Part shown: positions 35,288 to 44,879 of the stretch, piece by piece
Numbering within the stretch: position 1 is the stretch's first letter
Layout of the letters: each line of letters begins with the position of its first letter
DNA from: an uncultured Paracoccaceae bacterium
Lineage (GTDB): Bacteria; Pseudomonadota; Alphaproteobacteria; Rhodobacterales; Rhodobacteraceae
Direction: 5' to 3'
DNA length: 64,000 nucleotides
Assembly: GCA_947499715.1 (NCBI GenBank)
Contig: CANMPL010000003.1
Coordinates: 464,349 to 528,348 of the forward strand
Notes under the pieces: model-generated
Told to the model about the DNA's origin: nothing
The model's database searches: none
The model's input: the letters and a program-made list of their open reading frames with translations, nothing else
Program-made: the position numbers and the translations under genes

Positions 35288-35890
35288 ATGTTAACTCGTC
35301 GCCATTTTTTGGCCAGCGCTGCCGCAATGACGGCCACCCCGACCTTGGCGGATGGCCATTGGTCGCTTGCCACGCTGCCTGACACCTTGGCCCCGCGCGT
35401 TGTGATCCTCAACAATCCGCTGCCTGCCGGTCAGATCCATGTCGTCCCTGACGATTATTCGCTGTATTGGACCCTGCCCGGTGGTCGCGCGATACGCTAC
35501 TTTGTCGGCGTCGGCAAAGACGCGCTGTATGAACCCGGCATCTACGTCATCAAGGCCAAGAAAGAATGGCCAAGCTGGCGTCCCACGGACGAGATGATGG
35601 AACGCACCCCCGCCTATCGCGAATGGGAAGACGGCATGGAAGGCGGCCCGACCAACCCGCTGGGTGCCCGCGCGCTGTATCTCTTCCAAGGTAACCGCGA
35701 CACCTTCCTGCGCCTGCACGGCACCCACCTACCCAACACCATCGGCAAGGATGTGTCCAACGGCTGCGCCCGCCTGATCAACCGCCAAATGGTTGATCTG
35801 TACAACCGGGTGCCAATGCAAACCGTTGTTTACATGTATGAAAAAGACATCCTGCCCCCCGTCGTGGCAGAGGGCGGCGATAGCGCCTAA
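35288..35890 (+). CDS. L,D-transpeptidase (YkuD family), Tat/Sec-exported
   Basis: 200 residues with an N-terminal signal MLTRRHFLASAAAMTATPTLADG containing RRHFLA, a likely Tat signal. The catalytic YkuD motif is HGTHLPNTIGKDVSNGCARL, with His and the nucleophile Cys in SNGC followed by R. It would make 3-3 peptidoglycan crosslinks or attach proteins to meso-DAP in the periplasm. Good ribosome site GAAGGAGAG before the ATG. It is divergent from the DUF1800/DUF1501 genes and ends at a strong hairpin. Confidence 0.92.
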   Translation: MLTRRHFLASAAAMTATPTLADGHWSLATLPDTLAPRVVILNNPLPAGQIHVVPDDYSLYWTLPGGRAIRYFVGVGKDALYEPGIYVIKAKKEWPSWRPTDEMMERTPAYREWEDGMEGGPTNPLGARALYLFQGNRDTFLRLHGTHLPNTIGKDVSNGCARLINRQMVDLYNRVPMQTVVYMYEKDILPPVVAEGGDSA

Positions 35891-35903
35891 GTCTGACCTT
35901 GGT

Positions 35904-35926
35904 GAAGGCCGCAGCCTGCGGCCTTC
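35904..35926. terminator. hairpin between convergent genes
   Basis: GAAGGCCGCAG (35904-35914) and CTGCGGCCTTC (35916-35926) are perfect 11-base inverted arms around a single C. The real loop is probably CAGCCTG, with an 8-bp stem. There is no long T-tract on either side. It sits between the L,D-transpeptidase and the DMT-family gene. Confidence 0.6.
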
Positions 35927-35933
35927 CAGCAGG

Positions 35934-36377
35934 CTACCGAAACGTCACAAGATAGACGCCTGCGACGACAAGGACCGCGCCCAGCGCCTTGCCCCATGTC
36001 ATCGCCGACGCGGGCATACCAAAAAACCCCAAATAGCCAAAAATCATCGCCGCCAGCACCTGTCCGGAAACGATCAGCACAAAAAACGCGCCGATGCCGA
36101 TCCTCGGGACCAGATAGCTTGACCCGATGATCATGCCCGCGCTCATCACACCCGCCGTCAATAGCCACAACGGTAAGGTGCTGATCTTCTGAAACTGCGC
36201 CGCGCGTGCGCCCGTCGCCATTGCAATCACCACCGACGACACCAGCGCGATGGCAAAGAACGGCACGTTCGCCATCGGACCAGAGCCCAGCAATTGCGCG
36301 GTGCGCGAAATCATCGGTAAATAGATCGACATGATCGCGCCCATCAAAAGCGCGAGAAAAACCAAATGAATTGCCAT
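35934..36377 (-). CDS. DMT family small transporter (DUF606/YdcZ-like)
   Basis: 147 residues with five hydrophobic helices (IHLVFLALLMGAIMSIYLPM, VPFFAIALVSSVVIAM, TLPLWLLTAGVMSAGMIIGS, AFFVLIVSGQVLAAMIFGYL, LGAVLVVAGVYLVTF). This matches the half-size DUF606 (YdcZ) branch of the DMT superfamily, which works as dimers. Substrate unknown. The ribosome site AGGGGA lies inside a short inverted repeat (36384-36405). Confidence 0.85.
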   Translation of the reverse strand: MAIHLVFLALLMGAIMSIYLPMISRTAQLLGSGPMANVPFFAIALVSSVVIAMATGARAAQFQKISTLPLWLLTAGVMSAGMIIGSSYLVPRIGIGAFFVLIVSGQVLAAMIFGYLGFFGMPASAMTWGKALGAVLVVAGVYLVTFR

Positions 36378-36383
36378 TATTGT

Positions 36384-36405
36384 CCCCTAAAAGTTTCCCT
36401 AGGGG
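36384..36405 (-). promoter_or_regulatory. possible ribosome-site-masking hairpin
   Basis: On the minus strand CCCCTA (36405-36400) and TAGGGG (36389-36384) are complementary with a 10-base loop. The second arm is the AGGGGA ribosome site of the DMT-family gene whose ATG is at 36377. Such a fold could mask translation start. Confidence 0.35.
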
Positions 36406-36468
36406 CAGGCTAGCACCGTTTCGTCAGATCAAGGAAGCGGCCAGCCCATTGAGGCGGCCGCCCTTGCC

Positions 36469-38322
36469 TTAGCTTTCGGGCGGCAGCACGCGCAAACGCA
36501 ACTCGCGCATCTGCTCGTTCTGTGGCTCGCTGGGCGCATCCATCATCAGGTCTTCGGCACGCTGGTTCATCGGGAACATGATGACCTCGCGGATGTTCGC
36601 CTCATCCGCCAGCAGCATCACGATCCGGTCGATCCCAGCCGCACAACCACCGTGGGGTGGCGCGCCATATTGGAACGCATTGACCATGCCGCCAAAGCGC
36701 TTTTCGACCTCGTCCTTGCCATATCCGGCAATCTCGAACGCCTTGAACATGATCTCGGGCCGGTGGTTCCGAATGGCCCCCGACACCAGCTCATACCCGT
36801 TGCAGGCAAGGTCATACTGATAGCCCAGCACATCCTCGGGGTCGCCCTCAAGCGCCGCCATCCCGCCCTGCGGCATCGAAAACGGGTTGTGCTCAAAATC
36901 GATCTTGCCAGTCTCGGCGTCCCGCTCATAAATCGGGAAATCCACGATCCATGCAAAGGCAAAGCGGTTCTGATCCGTCAGCCCCAGCTCTTCGCCGATA
37001 ACATTCCGGGCACGGCCCGCGACCGCTTCAAACGCCTTGGGCTTGCCGCCCAAAAAGAACGCCGCATCCCCCAGACCAAGGCCCAACTGCTGCCGGATCG
37101 CCTCTGTCCGCTCTGGCCCAATGTTCTTGGCCAGCGGTCCCGCCGCTTCCATGCCGCCCTCAACCTCGCCTGATTTCAGCTTGGCTTGGGCTTCCTTGAC
37201 CGTGATGCCCAATTCTTGCGCCACCGCATCCGCGGTCTTTTCCCGCCAGAAGATATAGCCCATGCCGGGCAGCCCTTCCTTCTGGGCAAAGGCGTTCATC
37301 CGGTCACAGAACTTGCGGCTGCCACCCGTGGGGGCCGGGATCGCGCGGACCTCGGTGCCTTCGTTCTCCAGCAACTTGGCAAAGATAGCAAAACCGGAGC
37401 CTGCGAAATGCTCGCTGACAACCTGCATCTTGATCGGGTTGCGCAGGTCCGGCTTGTCGGACCCGTACCACAAGGCCGCATCACGATAGGAAATCTGCTC
37501 CCACGTCTGGTCCACTTTGCGACCGCCGCCGAATTCCTCAAAAATCCCCGTGATCACCGGCTGGATCGTATCAAACACGTCCTGCTGCTCGACAAAGGAC
37601 ATCTCCAAATCCAACTGATAGAAATCCGTGGGCGACCGGTCGGCGCGCGGATCTTCGTCGCGGAAACAGGGTGCGATCTGGAAATACTTGTCATAGCCCG
37701 ACACCATGATCAGTTGCTTGAACTGCTGTGGGGCCTGCGGCAACGCATAGAACTTGCCGGGGTGCAGGCGTGACGGCACCAGAAAGTCGCGCGCGCCTTC
37801 GGGGCTGGATGCGGTGATAATCGGCGTCTGATACTCGCGGAACCCGCTGTCCCACATCCGCCGCCGCATAGATGCAACGACATCCGACCGCAGCTTCATG
37901 TTCTCCTGCATCGCTTCGCGGCGCAGGTCCAGATAGCGATACTTCAACCTTGTCTCTTCAGGATATTCCTGATCGCCAAAGACCATCAGCGGCAGCTCTT
38001 TCGCCGCCCCCAACACTTCAATCTCGCGCACAAAAACCTCGACCTCGCCGGTGGGCAGCTTGCTGTTGACCAATTCAGGGGCACGCGCCTTCACCTCGCC
38101 GTCGATGCGAATGCACCACTCGCTGCGGACTTTTTCAACTTCTGCAAAGGCCGCCGAGTCCGGGTCACACAGCACCTGCGTGATGCCATAATGGTCGCGC
38201 AGGTCGATAAACAGAATGCCGCCATGGTCGCGCACGCGGTGCACCCAACCCGAAAGCCGCACATTATCACCGACGTTGGCCGCGGTCAGGTCAACACAGG
38301 TATGAGAGCGATAAGCGTGCAT
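36469..38322 (-). CDS. aspS: aspartate-tRNA ligase
   Basis: 617 residues, bacterial-type class II synthetase. The N-terminal anticodon-binding OB fold includes [26 protein letters not shown]. Motif 2 is [15 protein letters not shown], and motif 3 GAAPHGG-like [14 protein letters not shown]. The C-terminal [19 protein letters not shown] is of bacterial AspRS form. A GAD insertion domain lies between motifs 2 and 3. It charges tRNA-Asp; whether it also charges tRNA-Asn (as nondiscriminating forms do) cannot be seen. It is divergent from carB. Confidence 0.97.
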   Translation of the reverse strand: MHAYRSHTCVDLTAANVGDNVRLSGWVHRVRDHGGILFIDLRDHYGITQVLCDPDSAAFAEVEKVRSEWCIRIDGEVKARAPELVNSKLPTGEVEVFVREIEVLGAAKELPLMVFGDQEYPEETRLKYRYLDLRREAMQENMKLRSDVVASMRRRMWDSGFREYQTPIITASSPEGARDFLVPSRLHPGKFYALPQAPQQFKQLIMVSGYDKYFQIAPCFRDEDPRADRSPTDFYQLDLEMSFVEQQDVFDTIQPVITGIFEEFGGGRKVDQTWEQISYRDAALWYGSDKPDLRNPIKMQVVSEHFAGSGFAIFAKLLENEGTEVRAIPAPTGGSRKFCDRMNAFAQKEGLPGMGYIFWREKTADAVAQELGITVKEAQAKLKSGEVEGGMEAAGPLAKNIGPERTEAIRQQLGLGLGDAAFFLGGKPKAFEAVAGRARNVIGEELGLTDQNRFAFAWIVDFPIYERDAETGKIDFEHNPFSMPQGGMAALEGDPEDVLGYQYDLACNGYELVSGAIRNHRPEIMFKAFEIAGYGKDEVEKRFGGMVNAFQYGAPPHGGCAAGIDRIVMLLADEANIREVIMFPMNQRAEDLMMDAPSEPQNEQMRELRLRVLPPES

Positions 38323-38401
38323 GGGTCAGGTCCTTTGGGTCCATAAATATCGGCCCGATACACCCCTTTGCACGCCATAAGTCAAGCATCCCGCCCGTCC
38401 A

Positions 38402-38435
38402 GCTTCTTTTGGCCAGAAATATCCCCGCCGGAGGC
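38402..38435 (-). repeat. dispersed 34-bp repeat, copy B
   Basis: Reverse complement of copy A, identical at 34 of 34 positions. It lies between the divergent aspS and carB genes, 2 bases before the palindrome at 38438-38458. Confidence 0.8.
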
Positions 38436-38437
38436 CT

Positions 38438-38458
38438 CGATTTTTCGTCGAAAAATCG
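38438..38458. other. palindrome next to repeat B
   Basis: CGATTTTTCG-T-CGAAAAATCG: a near-perfect 10-bp palindrome around a single T, 59 bases before the carB start. It could act as a hairpin, a terminator-like element, or part of the dispersed repeat unit. A protein-binding operator for carB is a less likely alternative. Confidence 0.55.
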
Positions 38459-38516
38459 GTTGCACCTGCCCCGCCCATCCCTATAACGCAGGACAATTTG
38501 CACATCGGGGGATGCC

Positions 38517-41500
38517 ATGCCAAAACGTGATGATATCAAGTCGATCATGATTATCGGTGCGGGTCCAATTGTGATTGGGCAAGCCTGCGAGTTTGACTAC
38601 TCCGGCGCACAGGCCTGCAAGGCCCTGCGTGAAGAGGGGTACCGCGTCATTCTGGTCAACTCCAACCCCGCCACGATCATGACCGACCCCGAATTGGCCG
38701 ATGCCACCTACATCGAACCCATCACCCCCGAAATTGTCGCCAAGATCATCGCCAAGGAACGCCCCGACGCGCTCTTGCCCACCATGGGCGGGCAGACCGG
38801 GCTCAACACCTCTCTGGCGCTGGAAGAAATGGGCGTGCTCGACAAATACAATGTTGAGATGATCGGCGCCAAGCGCGACGCGATTGAAATGGCCGAAGAC
38901 CGCAAGCTTTTCCGCGAGGCGATGGACCGCCTGGGCATCGAAAACCCCAAGGCCACCATCATCACCGCCCCCAAAGATGAGAGCGGCAAGTTCGACATCA
39001 AGGCTGGCCTGCAACTGGCCATCGACGCCATCGAATACGTGGGCCTGCCCGCGATCATCCGCCCCGCCTTCACCCTTGGCGGCACCGGCGGCGGTGTGGC
39101 CTACAACCGCGACCAATACGAACACTTCTGCCGGACCGGCATGGAAGCCTCCCCCGTCGCGCAGATCTTGGTCGATGAATCGCTGCTCGGCTGGAAAGAG
39201 TTCGAGATGGAAGTCGTGCGCGACCGCGCCGACAACGCCATCATCGTCTGCGCCATCGAAAACGTAGACCCGATGGGCGTCCACACCGGCGACAGCATCA
39301 CGGTGGCCCCCGCACTGACGCTAACGGACAAAGAATACCAGATCATGCGCACGCATAGCATCAACGTGCTGCGCGAAATTGGCGTGGAAACCGGCGGATC
39401 CAACGTGCAATGGGCCGTGAACCCCGCCGATGGCCGCATGGTCGTGATCGAGATGAACCCCCGCGTCTCCCGCTCTTCCGCGCTGGCCTCCAAGGCCACC
39501 GGTTTCCCGATTGCCAAGATCGCCGCAAAACTCGCCGTGGGTTACACGCTGGACGAGCTTGACAACGACATTACCGGCGTGACGCCCGCTTCGTTCGAGC
39601 CGACAATCGACTACGTCGTCACCAAGATCCCGCGTTTCGCGTTCGAGAAATTCGCAGGCTCCGAACCTTACCTGACCACCGCGATGAAATCCGTGGGCGA
39701 GGCGATGGCGATTGGCCGCACCTTCCACGAGAGCATGCAAAAGGCGCTCGCCTCGATGGAAACCGGCCTCACCGGCTTTGACGACATCGACATCCCCGGC
39801 GCACCTGACGCATCCGCCATCACCAAGGCACTCGCCGCCCAAACCCCCGACCGAATCCGCGTGATCGCGCAGGCCATGCGGCACGGGCTGTCGGACGATG
39901 ACATCCACGCCGTCACCAAATTCGACCCTTGGTTCCTCGCCCGCATCCGCGAAATCATCGACGCCGAAGAGGGCCTGAAAACCAATGGCCTTCCCACCGA
40001 CGAGGACGGGTTGCGCGCCATCAAAATGCTCGGCTTCTCGGATGCCCGCCTTGCCACCCTCACCGGCCGGGACGAGGCCAACGTCCGCCGCGCCCGCCTC
40101 AACCTTGGCGTCAAAGCCCAGTTCAAGCGCATCGACACCTGCGCCGCCGAATTCGAGGCCCAGACCCCCTACATGTATTCCACCTATGAAACGCCCGTCA
40201 TGGGCGAGGCAGAATGCGAGGCCCGCCCCTCTGACCGCAAAAAGGTCGTGATCCTTGGCGGTGGCCCCAACCGCATCGGGCAAGGGATTGAGTTCGATTA
40301 TTGCTGCTGTCACGCCTGTTTCGCCCTGACCGATCAGGGCTATGAGACGATCATGATCAACTGCAACCCAGAGACCGTGTCGACCGACTACGACACCTCT
40401 GATCGCCTGTATTTTGAACCGCTCACCTTTGAACACGTCATGGAAATCCTGCGCGTGGAACAGGACAGCGGCACCCTGCACGGCGTCATCGTGCAGTTCG
40501 GCGGCCAGACCCCGCTCAAGCTCGCCAATGCGCTGGAAGAGGCGGGTATCCCGATCCTCGGCACCTCGCCTGACGCCATTGATCTGGCCGAAGACCGCGA
40601 GCGTTTTCAGGATCTCGTCAATCGTCTTGGCCTCAAGCAGCCGGTCAACGGCATCGCCTCGACTGATGCGCAAGCCCTTGAAATCGCGTCTGATATCGGC
40701 TTCCCACTGGTGATCCGCCCCTCCTTTGTCTTGGGTGGCCGGGCAATGGAAATCGTGCGCGATATGGACCAGCTCGAACGCTATATCACAGAAGCCGTGA
40801 AGGTTTCAGGCGACAGCCCCGTGCTGCTTGACAGCTACCTCTCCGGCGCGGTCGAGGTTGACGTCGATTGCCTCTCTGACGGCACCAACACCCATGTCGC
40901 AGGCATCATGCAGCACATCGAAGAGGCGGGCGTCCACTCCGGCGACAGCGCCTGCTCCCTGCCGCCGCACTCCCTGTCGGACGCGATGATCGCCGAAATC
41001 CGCCGCCAGACCCATGAACTGGCCATCGCACTCAACGTCGTCGGCCTGATGAACGTGCAATTCGCCGTCAAAGACGAAGAAGTTTACCTGATCGAGGTCA
41101 ACCCCCGCGCATCCCGCACCGTGCCATTCGTGGCCAAAGCGACGGATTCCGCGATCGCCTCCATCGCCGCGCGCCTCATGGCAGGGGAGCCGCTGACGAA
41201 CTTCCCTGCCCGCGCGCCCTACCCCGCCAACGCCGACCCGATGGACGTGCTGCCCCTGGGCGACGCCTTCACGCTGGCCGACCCCAAAACGCCGTGGTTC
41301 TCGGTGAAAGAGGCCGTCTTGCCCTTCGCCCGCTTCCCCGGCGTCGATACGATCCTTGGCCCGGAAATGCGCTCTACCGGTGAAGTCATGGGCTGGGACC
41401 GCAACTTTGCCCGCGCCTTCCTCAAGGCGCAGATGGGTGCGGGCACTGACCTGCCGACCACGGGCCTTGTGTTCCTGTCAATCCGCGACGCTGACAAGAC

Positions 41501-41849
41501 CCCCGATATGCGCGACGCCGCGCAAACCCTTGTCGACATGGGTTTTTCCCTGATCGCGACCCGCGGCACAGCCGCCTTCCTGACTGACGCGGGCATGACT
41601 GTTGAGACCGTCAACAAAGGCTACGAGGGCGGTTTGACCATCCTCGACCGGCTCAAAGACGGCCACGTCGCGCTGGTTTTCAACACCACCGAAGGCGCCG
41701 CCGCGGTCGAGGATTCACGCTCCATGCGCGCCGTGACGCTCAACGACAAAATCCCCTATTTCACCACCGCCGCCGCCGCTCAAGCTGCTGTGCTGGCGAT
41801 GAAAGAACGCGAAATGGGCGACGTCGACGTGCGGGCGTTGCAGGGGTAA
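38517..41849 (+). CDS. carB: carbamoyl-phosphate synthase large subunit
   Basis: 1110 residues. Two homologous ATP-grasp halves are visible: the first starts [20 protein letters not shown], with [15 protein letters not shown] and [20 protein letters not shown]. The second restarts near residue 575 with [20 protein letters not shown], followed by [14 protein letters not shown] and [17 protein letters not shown]. The C-terminal MGS-like allosteric domain ([19 protein letters not shown]) binds effectors. It makes carbamoyl phosphate from bicarbonate, ATP and glutamine-derived ammonia for arginine and pyrimidines. carA is not adjacent, which is usual in alphaproteobacteria. Confidence 0.97.
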   Translation: MPKRDDIKSIMIIGAGPIVIGQACEFDYSGAQACKALREEGYRVILVNSNPATIMTDPELADATYIEPITPEIVAKIIAKERPDALLPTMGGQTGLNTSLALEEMGVLDKYNVEMIGAKRDAIEMAEDRKLFREAMDRLGIENPKATIITAPKDESGKFDIKAGLQLAIDAIEYVGLPAIIRPAFTLGGTGGGVAYNRDQYEHFCRTGMEASPVAQILVDESLLGWKEFEMEVVRDRADNAIIVCAIENVDPMGVHTGDSITVAPALTLTDKEYQIMRTHSINVLREIGVETGGSNVQWAVNPADGRMVVIEMNPRVSRSSALASKATGFPIAKIAAKLAVGYTLDELDNDITGVTPASFEPTIDYVVTKIPRFAFEKFAGSEPYLTTAMKSVGEAMAIGRTFHESMQKALASMETGLTGFDDIDIPGAPDASAITKALAAQTPDRIRVIAQAMRHGLSDDDIHAVTKFDPWFLARIREIIDAEEGLKTNGLPTDEDGLRAIKMLGFSDARLATLTGRDEANVRRARLNLGVKAQFKRIDTCAAEFEAQTPYMYSTYETPVMGEAECEARPSDRKKVVILGGGPNRIGQGIEFDYCCCHACFALTDQGYETIMINCNPETVSTDYDTSDRLYFEPLTFEHVMEILRVEQDSGTLHGVIVQFGGQTPLKLANALEEAGIPILGTSPDAIDLAEDRERFQDLVNRLGLKQPVNGIASTDAQALEIASDIGFPLVIRPSFVLGGRAMEIVRDMDQLERYITEAVKVSGDSPVLLDSYLSGAVEVDVDCLSDGTNTHVAGIMQHIEEAGVHSGDSACSLPPHSLSDAMIAEIRRQTHELAIALNVVGLMNVQFAVKDEEVYLIEVNPRASRTVPFVAKATDSAIASIAARLMAGEPLTNFPARAPYPANADPMDVLPLGDAFTLADPKTPWFSVKEAVLPFARFPGVDTILGPEMRSTGEVMGWDRNFARAFLKAQMGAGTDLPTTGLVFLSIRDADKTPDMRDAAQTLVDMGFSLIATRGTAAFLTDAGMTVETVNKGYEGGLTILDRLKDGHVALVFNTTEGAAAVEDSRSMRAVTLNDKIPYFTTAAAAQAAVLAMKEREMGDVDVRALQG

Positions 41850-41872
41850 CAACCCACCGACCTCAACGAAAA

Positions 41873-41896
41873 ACGGCACCCAACCGGGTGCCGTTC
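41873..41896. terminator. terminator between carB and VPLPA-CTERM gene
   Basis: AACGGCACCC (41873-41882), loop AACC, GGGTGCCGTT (41887-41896): a perfect 10-bp stem. On the minus strand it is followed by a T-rich run (GTTTTTCG), a classic rho-independent terminator for the minus-strand gene. On the plus strand it also ends the carB transcript region, but without T-tract. Confidence 0.82.
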
Positions 41897-41919
41897 TCGC
41901 ATCAGATCGACAAAGTGTT

Positions 41920-42540
41920 TCAGGCCTTGCGACGCTTCAACAATGCAGCCCCACCCAATGCAGCAAGCATCAAAGGCAGCGACGCAGGAAGCGGAACCTG
42001 TGGCGGTGGCGGTGGCGGCGGAACAACCGGCTTGGCCGACGTCACGACCGTCATCGTCCAGTTGATCCCCGGAAAGACAACGCCCGCAGATAACTGAAAA
42101 TCCCAAATCGCACCGTCTGTTGTCGTGCTCAACGGTCCCGTCTCTGGTCCGAAACTATCAAAGAACGACGCCGAAATCGACGACGGGCTCGAGATCGTGT
42201 TGAAGCTATCATCAAAAAGATTGGCGTCAGAGTTAAACAACGCCGCAGTCAAGAACTGCCCAATGTTCGCGGTATCCCACGCGCCGCTAAAGCTGAGCGT
42301 GATACTGTCGACAATCAACCCCGCCGTCTGGACGAACTTGAACCGATCTGAATCGTTCATATTGCCCGTTTCGGGAATGAACCCACTGATTTCATTCGAC
42401 CCAAGCGTCAGATTGACAGAGGTAGATCCGATTGGATCAAGGTCTCCTGAAACGGCTTCGTCATACAGGACCGCCGCCGACGCCGTACTTCCAAAAGCCA
42501 ATAGTGCGGTTGTTGTGGCAACTCTCGCTAATACAATCAT
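41920..42540 (-). CDS. VPLPA-CTERM sorting-domain protein
   Basis: 206 residues. A signal peptide (about 1-22, LLAFGSTASAA) is followed by a beta-rich domain of extracellular PEP-CTERM-type protein (FIPETGNMNDSDRFKF, SISASFFDSFGPETG). A stretch of prolines (about 8) leads to VPLPASLPLMLAALGG and a basic tail KRRKA. VPLPA-CTERM proteins are sorted and cleaved by an exosortase, then displayed or secreted, typically with exopolysaccharide. No exosortase gene is in this window. The bulk of the protein has no recognisable enzymatic motif. Confidence 0.9.
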   Translation of the reverse strand: MIVLARVATTTALLAFGSTASAAVLYDEAVSGDLDPIGSTSVNLTLGSNEISGFIPETGNMNDSDRFKFVQTAGLIVDSITLSFSGAWDTANIGQFLTAALFNSDANLFDDSFNTISSPSSISASFFDSFGPETGPLSTTTDGAIWDFQLSAGVVFPGINWTMTVVTSAKPVVPPPPPPPQVPLPASLPLMLAALGGAALLKRRKA

Positions 42541-42694
42541 TGGTTTATTTCCGGTTATAATGCAAACGTCACAGTTGCACCCGTGAGATCAGCTTGTCAA
42601 GCTCGCGGCCGGGTCTCGTGTTTTGCCGTTTTGGCGGATACATCAAGGATATGATCAGTGCATGTGTCTCATCCGACGCCGTACAGAGCGCGAG

Positions 42695-43042
42695 CTACCG
42701 GTCTTCCAACTTCTCCACCACCGCCCGCAACTTATCCATATCCCGGAAATCCGCGCGGTCTTCTGGCCCCGCCACAAGCCCCGCCAGCCGGTCGTGCATG
42801 AACGCCCGCAGCACGCGGTTCATGCGCGGCTGATAGCCCTTGCCCATGCTGCGAAAAAACCGCACCACATCGGCGTCCAATTGCAGCGTCACCCGCACCC
42901 GCTTTTCATCGCGCCGGTCGCGTTCGCGCCAGATCTCATGCCAGCCGTCCGGGATTTGGGCGGGCAGGAAATCTTCGTTGATCCGGGCGTGCATTTCTTC
43001 GGAATAGCTAAGGTGCTGGCGTTGGGTTTTGGTGTCGGCCAT
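42695..43042 (-). CDS. BrnA-like (DUF4415) protein, orphan
   Basis: 115 residues. The C-terminal half is that of the BrnA/DUF4415 family: RVRVTLQLDADVVRFFRSMG, GYQPRMNRVLRAFM, a ribbon-helix-helix DNA-binding fold. BrnA antitoxins normally pair with a BrnT toxin gene directly upstream and repress the operon. No BrnT-like frame is found on either side here, so this is an orphan antitoxin-like regulator or a conserved stand-alone RHH protein. The N-terminal half (about 45 residues) is highly charged. Confidence 0.82.
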   Translation of the reverse strand: MADTKTQRQHLSYSEEMHARINEDFLPAQIPDGWHEIWRERDRRDEKRVRVTLQLDADVVRFFRSMGKGYQPRMNRVLRAFMHDRLAGLVAGPEDRADFRDMDKLRAVVEKLEDR

Positions 43043-43197
43043 CGGGCTCTCCTGCGGTTTTCCGCGTCAGAATGCCTCAGCCGTGTTAATATCCATTAAG
43101 ACTTGCGTGCGCATGGTATGTTGCCACTATGTGTATGGTTTCTGTATGGTTTGTGCCCCCCTGTTTTTGACCGCACGATGACCGCAAAGGATTATTC

Positions 43198-43473
43198 ATG
43201 AAATATTTCGCTCCATTGATCTTGATCGCTGCCTGCACACCCGCTGTTGCCCCCGAACCGCTGCCGCTTTTTGGCGACGGCTATCGCGCTGATGGCGACC
43301 AATGCCGCCGGGTTGGTGAAAATGCCGCGACAAACGCGTTCCTCGATGATGCCGCAGACTTGGTTGCCTGCCCGGAAGACATGGAAAACCTTGGTGTTTT
43401 TGCCATCGACACCGGCGGGGTAGAGGTGGCACGATTGCAGGGTTATGTCCTCTATTCGGTGCCGACACGATGA
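43198..43473 (+). CDS. small lipoprotein, hypothetical
   Basis: 91 residues. MKYFAPLILIAAC carries a lipobox (LIAAC, Cys13), so it should be lipid-anchored at the envelope. The mature part has three more cysteines (QCRR, ACPED), and no known family is recognised. It overlaps the alpha/beta hydrolase gene by ATGA, so the two are probably co-translated and may form an envelope pair. A direct repeat TGTATGGTTT lies upstream (43132-43141 and 43143-43152). Confidence 0.75.
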   Translation: MKYFAPLILIAACTPAVAPEPLPLFGDGYRADGDQCRRVGENAATNAFLDDAADLVACPEDMENLGVFAIDTGGVEVARLQGYVLYSVPTR

Positions 43474-44816
43474 ATGAATTTCGCATCCCTCTGATCGCCG
43501 CGTTTTTGGCCGTCGTGGCCGTTGTCGCGCTGTTGTTTGGCAACCCTTTCCCCTCGACCCCGGCGCCGGAACAGGCTGGGCCTGAACGTCATGGCGGGGC
43601 GGCATCTGAAGGATCAGAACCCCCCATCGCCGAAATGGAACCTCCCGCAGAAAGTGTTTCAGAACAAGAGGTTGCCTCCGCAGAGGAAGGTGAAGTCGCC
43701 GCTGCGGTTCCGCTTGAGGAACGCGCCGTCGAAGAGATCATGCCAGAGCCTGTCATCGTCGAAGAAGCAGTCGAAATGCCCGCCCCCTTCGAAGAAAACG
43801 AGACCCACCGCGATGTGCCGATTTTCTTTGCGACCAATCGTGGTTTGAACCCCGAACCGGATCTGGATGACCCTTCCAGCAACTTTACCGATGATTATGA
43901 CGTGCTGCGTTATGGCACCGGCATCGTCTCAATCCCGCGGGTGCATGAGATGGGACAGCTGGAAAGTCAGGGCTGGTTCGCGTCCCTGATGTTTGAGCCG
44001 AACGAAGAAAAACACGTTGTTTTACAAGACCTTACCGCCTGGACTGAAGAAGAGGTCATGCAGATGGTCGCCGGCGATCTGGCCGAATCCGAGAACGCCA
44101 TTTTGATGTATGTCCACGGGTTCAACACCTCGCTGGACAAGGCCGCGCGCCGCGCGGGGCAATTGACCTATGATTTGGCCTGGGATGGCCCGTCGTTCCT
44201 GTTCAGCTGGCCCAGCCGAGGCCGCGCCATCAACTATCTGTCCGACAGCACCATGGCGCAGCGATCTGTCCCCGACCTCAAGGAAGTGCTGCGCGATCTG
44301 GCCGCACAGGATCCCGACCGGATCATCATCATCGCCCACTCCATGGGCACCCGGATTATCAGCGAAGCCATGGCCGAATTGGTCGCCGAAAATGACCCCG
44401 CCGTGGAAGAGATCACAACCATTGTTCTGGCCGCTCCTGACATCGACGAAGTTGTGTTCCGCACCCGACTTTTCCCACGTTTTCAAGAGGCTACGACGAC
44501 CCATTTCACGCTTTATGCCTCGGCAGAAGACTCCGCCCTCAAGGCCTCAAAAGAGGCGAACGGCTTCCGGCGCATCGGCGACACCACAGACGGTGTGCCG
44601 CGGTTGCCGGGCATTGATGTGATCGACGCCACCGGCGTTGTGTCTGATTTCTTTGGCCACACCTATTTTGGCGACAACACCTCAATCCTGTCGGACATCT
44701 ACGAGATGGTGCACAATCAGCGCTCTGTCGATCAGCGTGCGATGCTGGCCCCGGTGCCGCCCGAACCGCCCACGCCAGAAGCGATCACGCATTGGCGGAT
44801 TAACCTGCCGAACTAA
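43470..44816 (+). CDS. membrane-anchored alpha/beta hydrolase (DUF900)
   Basis: 448 residues. An N-terminal hydrophobic segment (IPLIAAFLAVVAVVALLF) anchors the protein; a Pro/Glu-rich linker (about 30-110) precedes the domain. The DUF900 hydrolase domain has DVPIFFATNRGL, the oxyanion YVHGFNTSLDKA, then DGPSFLFSWPSRG, and the nucleophile elbow AHSMGTR (Ser in GxSxG form HSMG). A late Asp/His pair is expected but not confirmed. The domain faces the periplasm. Substrate is not known. Co-translated with the preceding lipoprotein. Confidence 0.88.
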   Translation: MNEFRIPLIAAFLAVVAVVALLFGNPFPSTPAPEQAGPERHGGAASEGSEPPIAEMEPPAESVSEQEVASAEEGEVAAAVPLEERAVEEIMPEPVIVEEAVEMPAPFEENETHRDVPIFFATNRGLNPEPDLDDPSSNFTDDYDVLRYGTGIVSIPRVHEMGQLESQGWFASLMFEPNEEKHVVLQDLTAWTEEEVMQMVAGDLAESENAILMYVHGFNTSLDKAARRAGQLTYDLAWDGPSFLFSWPSRGRAINYLSDSTMAQRSVPDLKEVLRDLAAQDPDRIIIIAHSMGTRIISEAMAELVAENDPAVEEITTIVLAAPDIDEVVFRTRLFPRFQEATTTHFTLYASAEDSALKASKEANGFRRIGDTTDGVPRLPGIDVIDATGVVSDFFGHTYFGDNTSILSDIYEMVHNQRSVDQRAMLAPVPPEPPTPEAITHWRINLPN

Positions 44817-44879
44817 GCGTCACGCTCGACTTCCCCTTGCGGTCTGGTAGGCTCTTTTCACGACTTGAGGAGGGCATCC

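Noticed and set aside
39321..40673. 450-codon open frame on the minus strand inside carB
   Set aside because: Antisense to a complete, well-conserved CarB; typical shadow of GC-rich codon usage.
42695..43042. BrnT/BrnA toxin-antitoxin pair
   Set aside because: No BrnT-like frame adjacent.
43132..43152. Tandem TGTATGGTTT as a repeat element
   Set aside because: Only two 10-base copies; could be chance or a promoter detail and gives no further signal.
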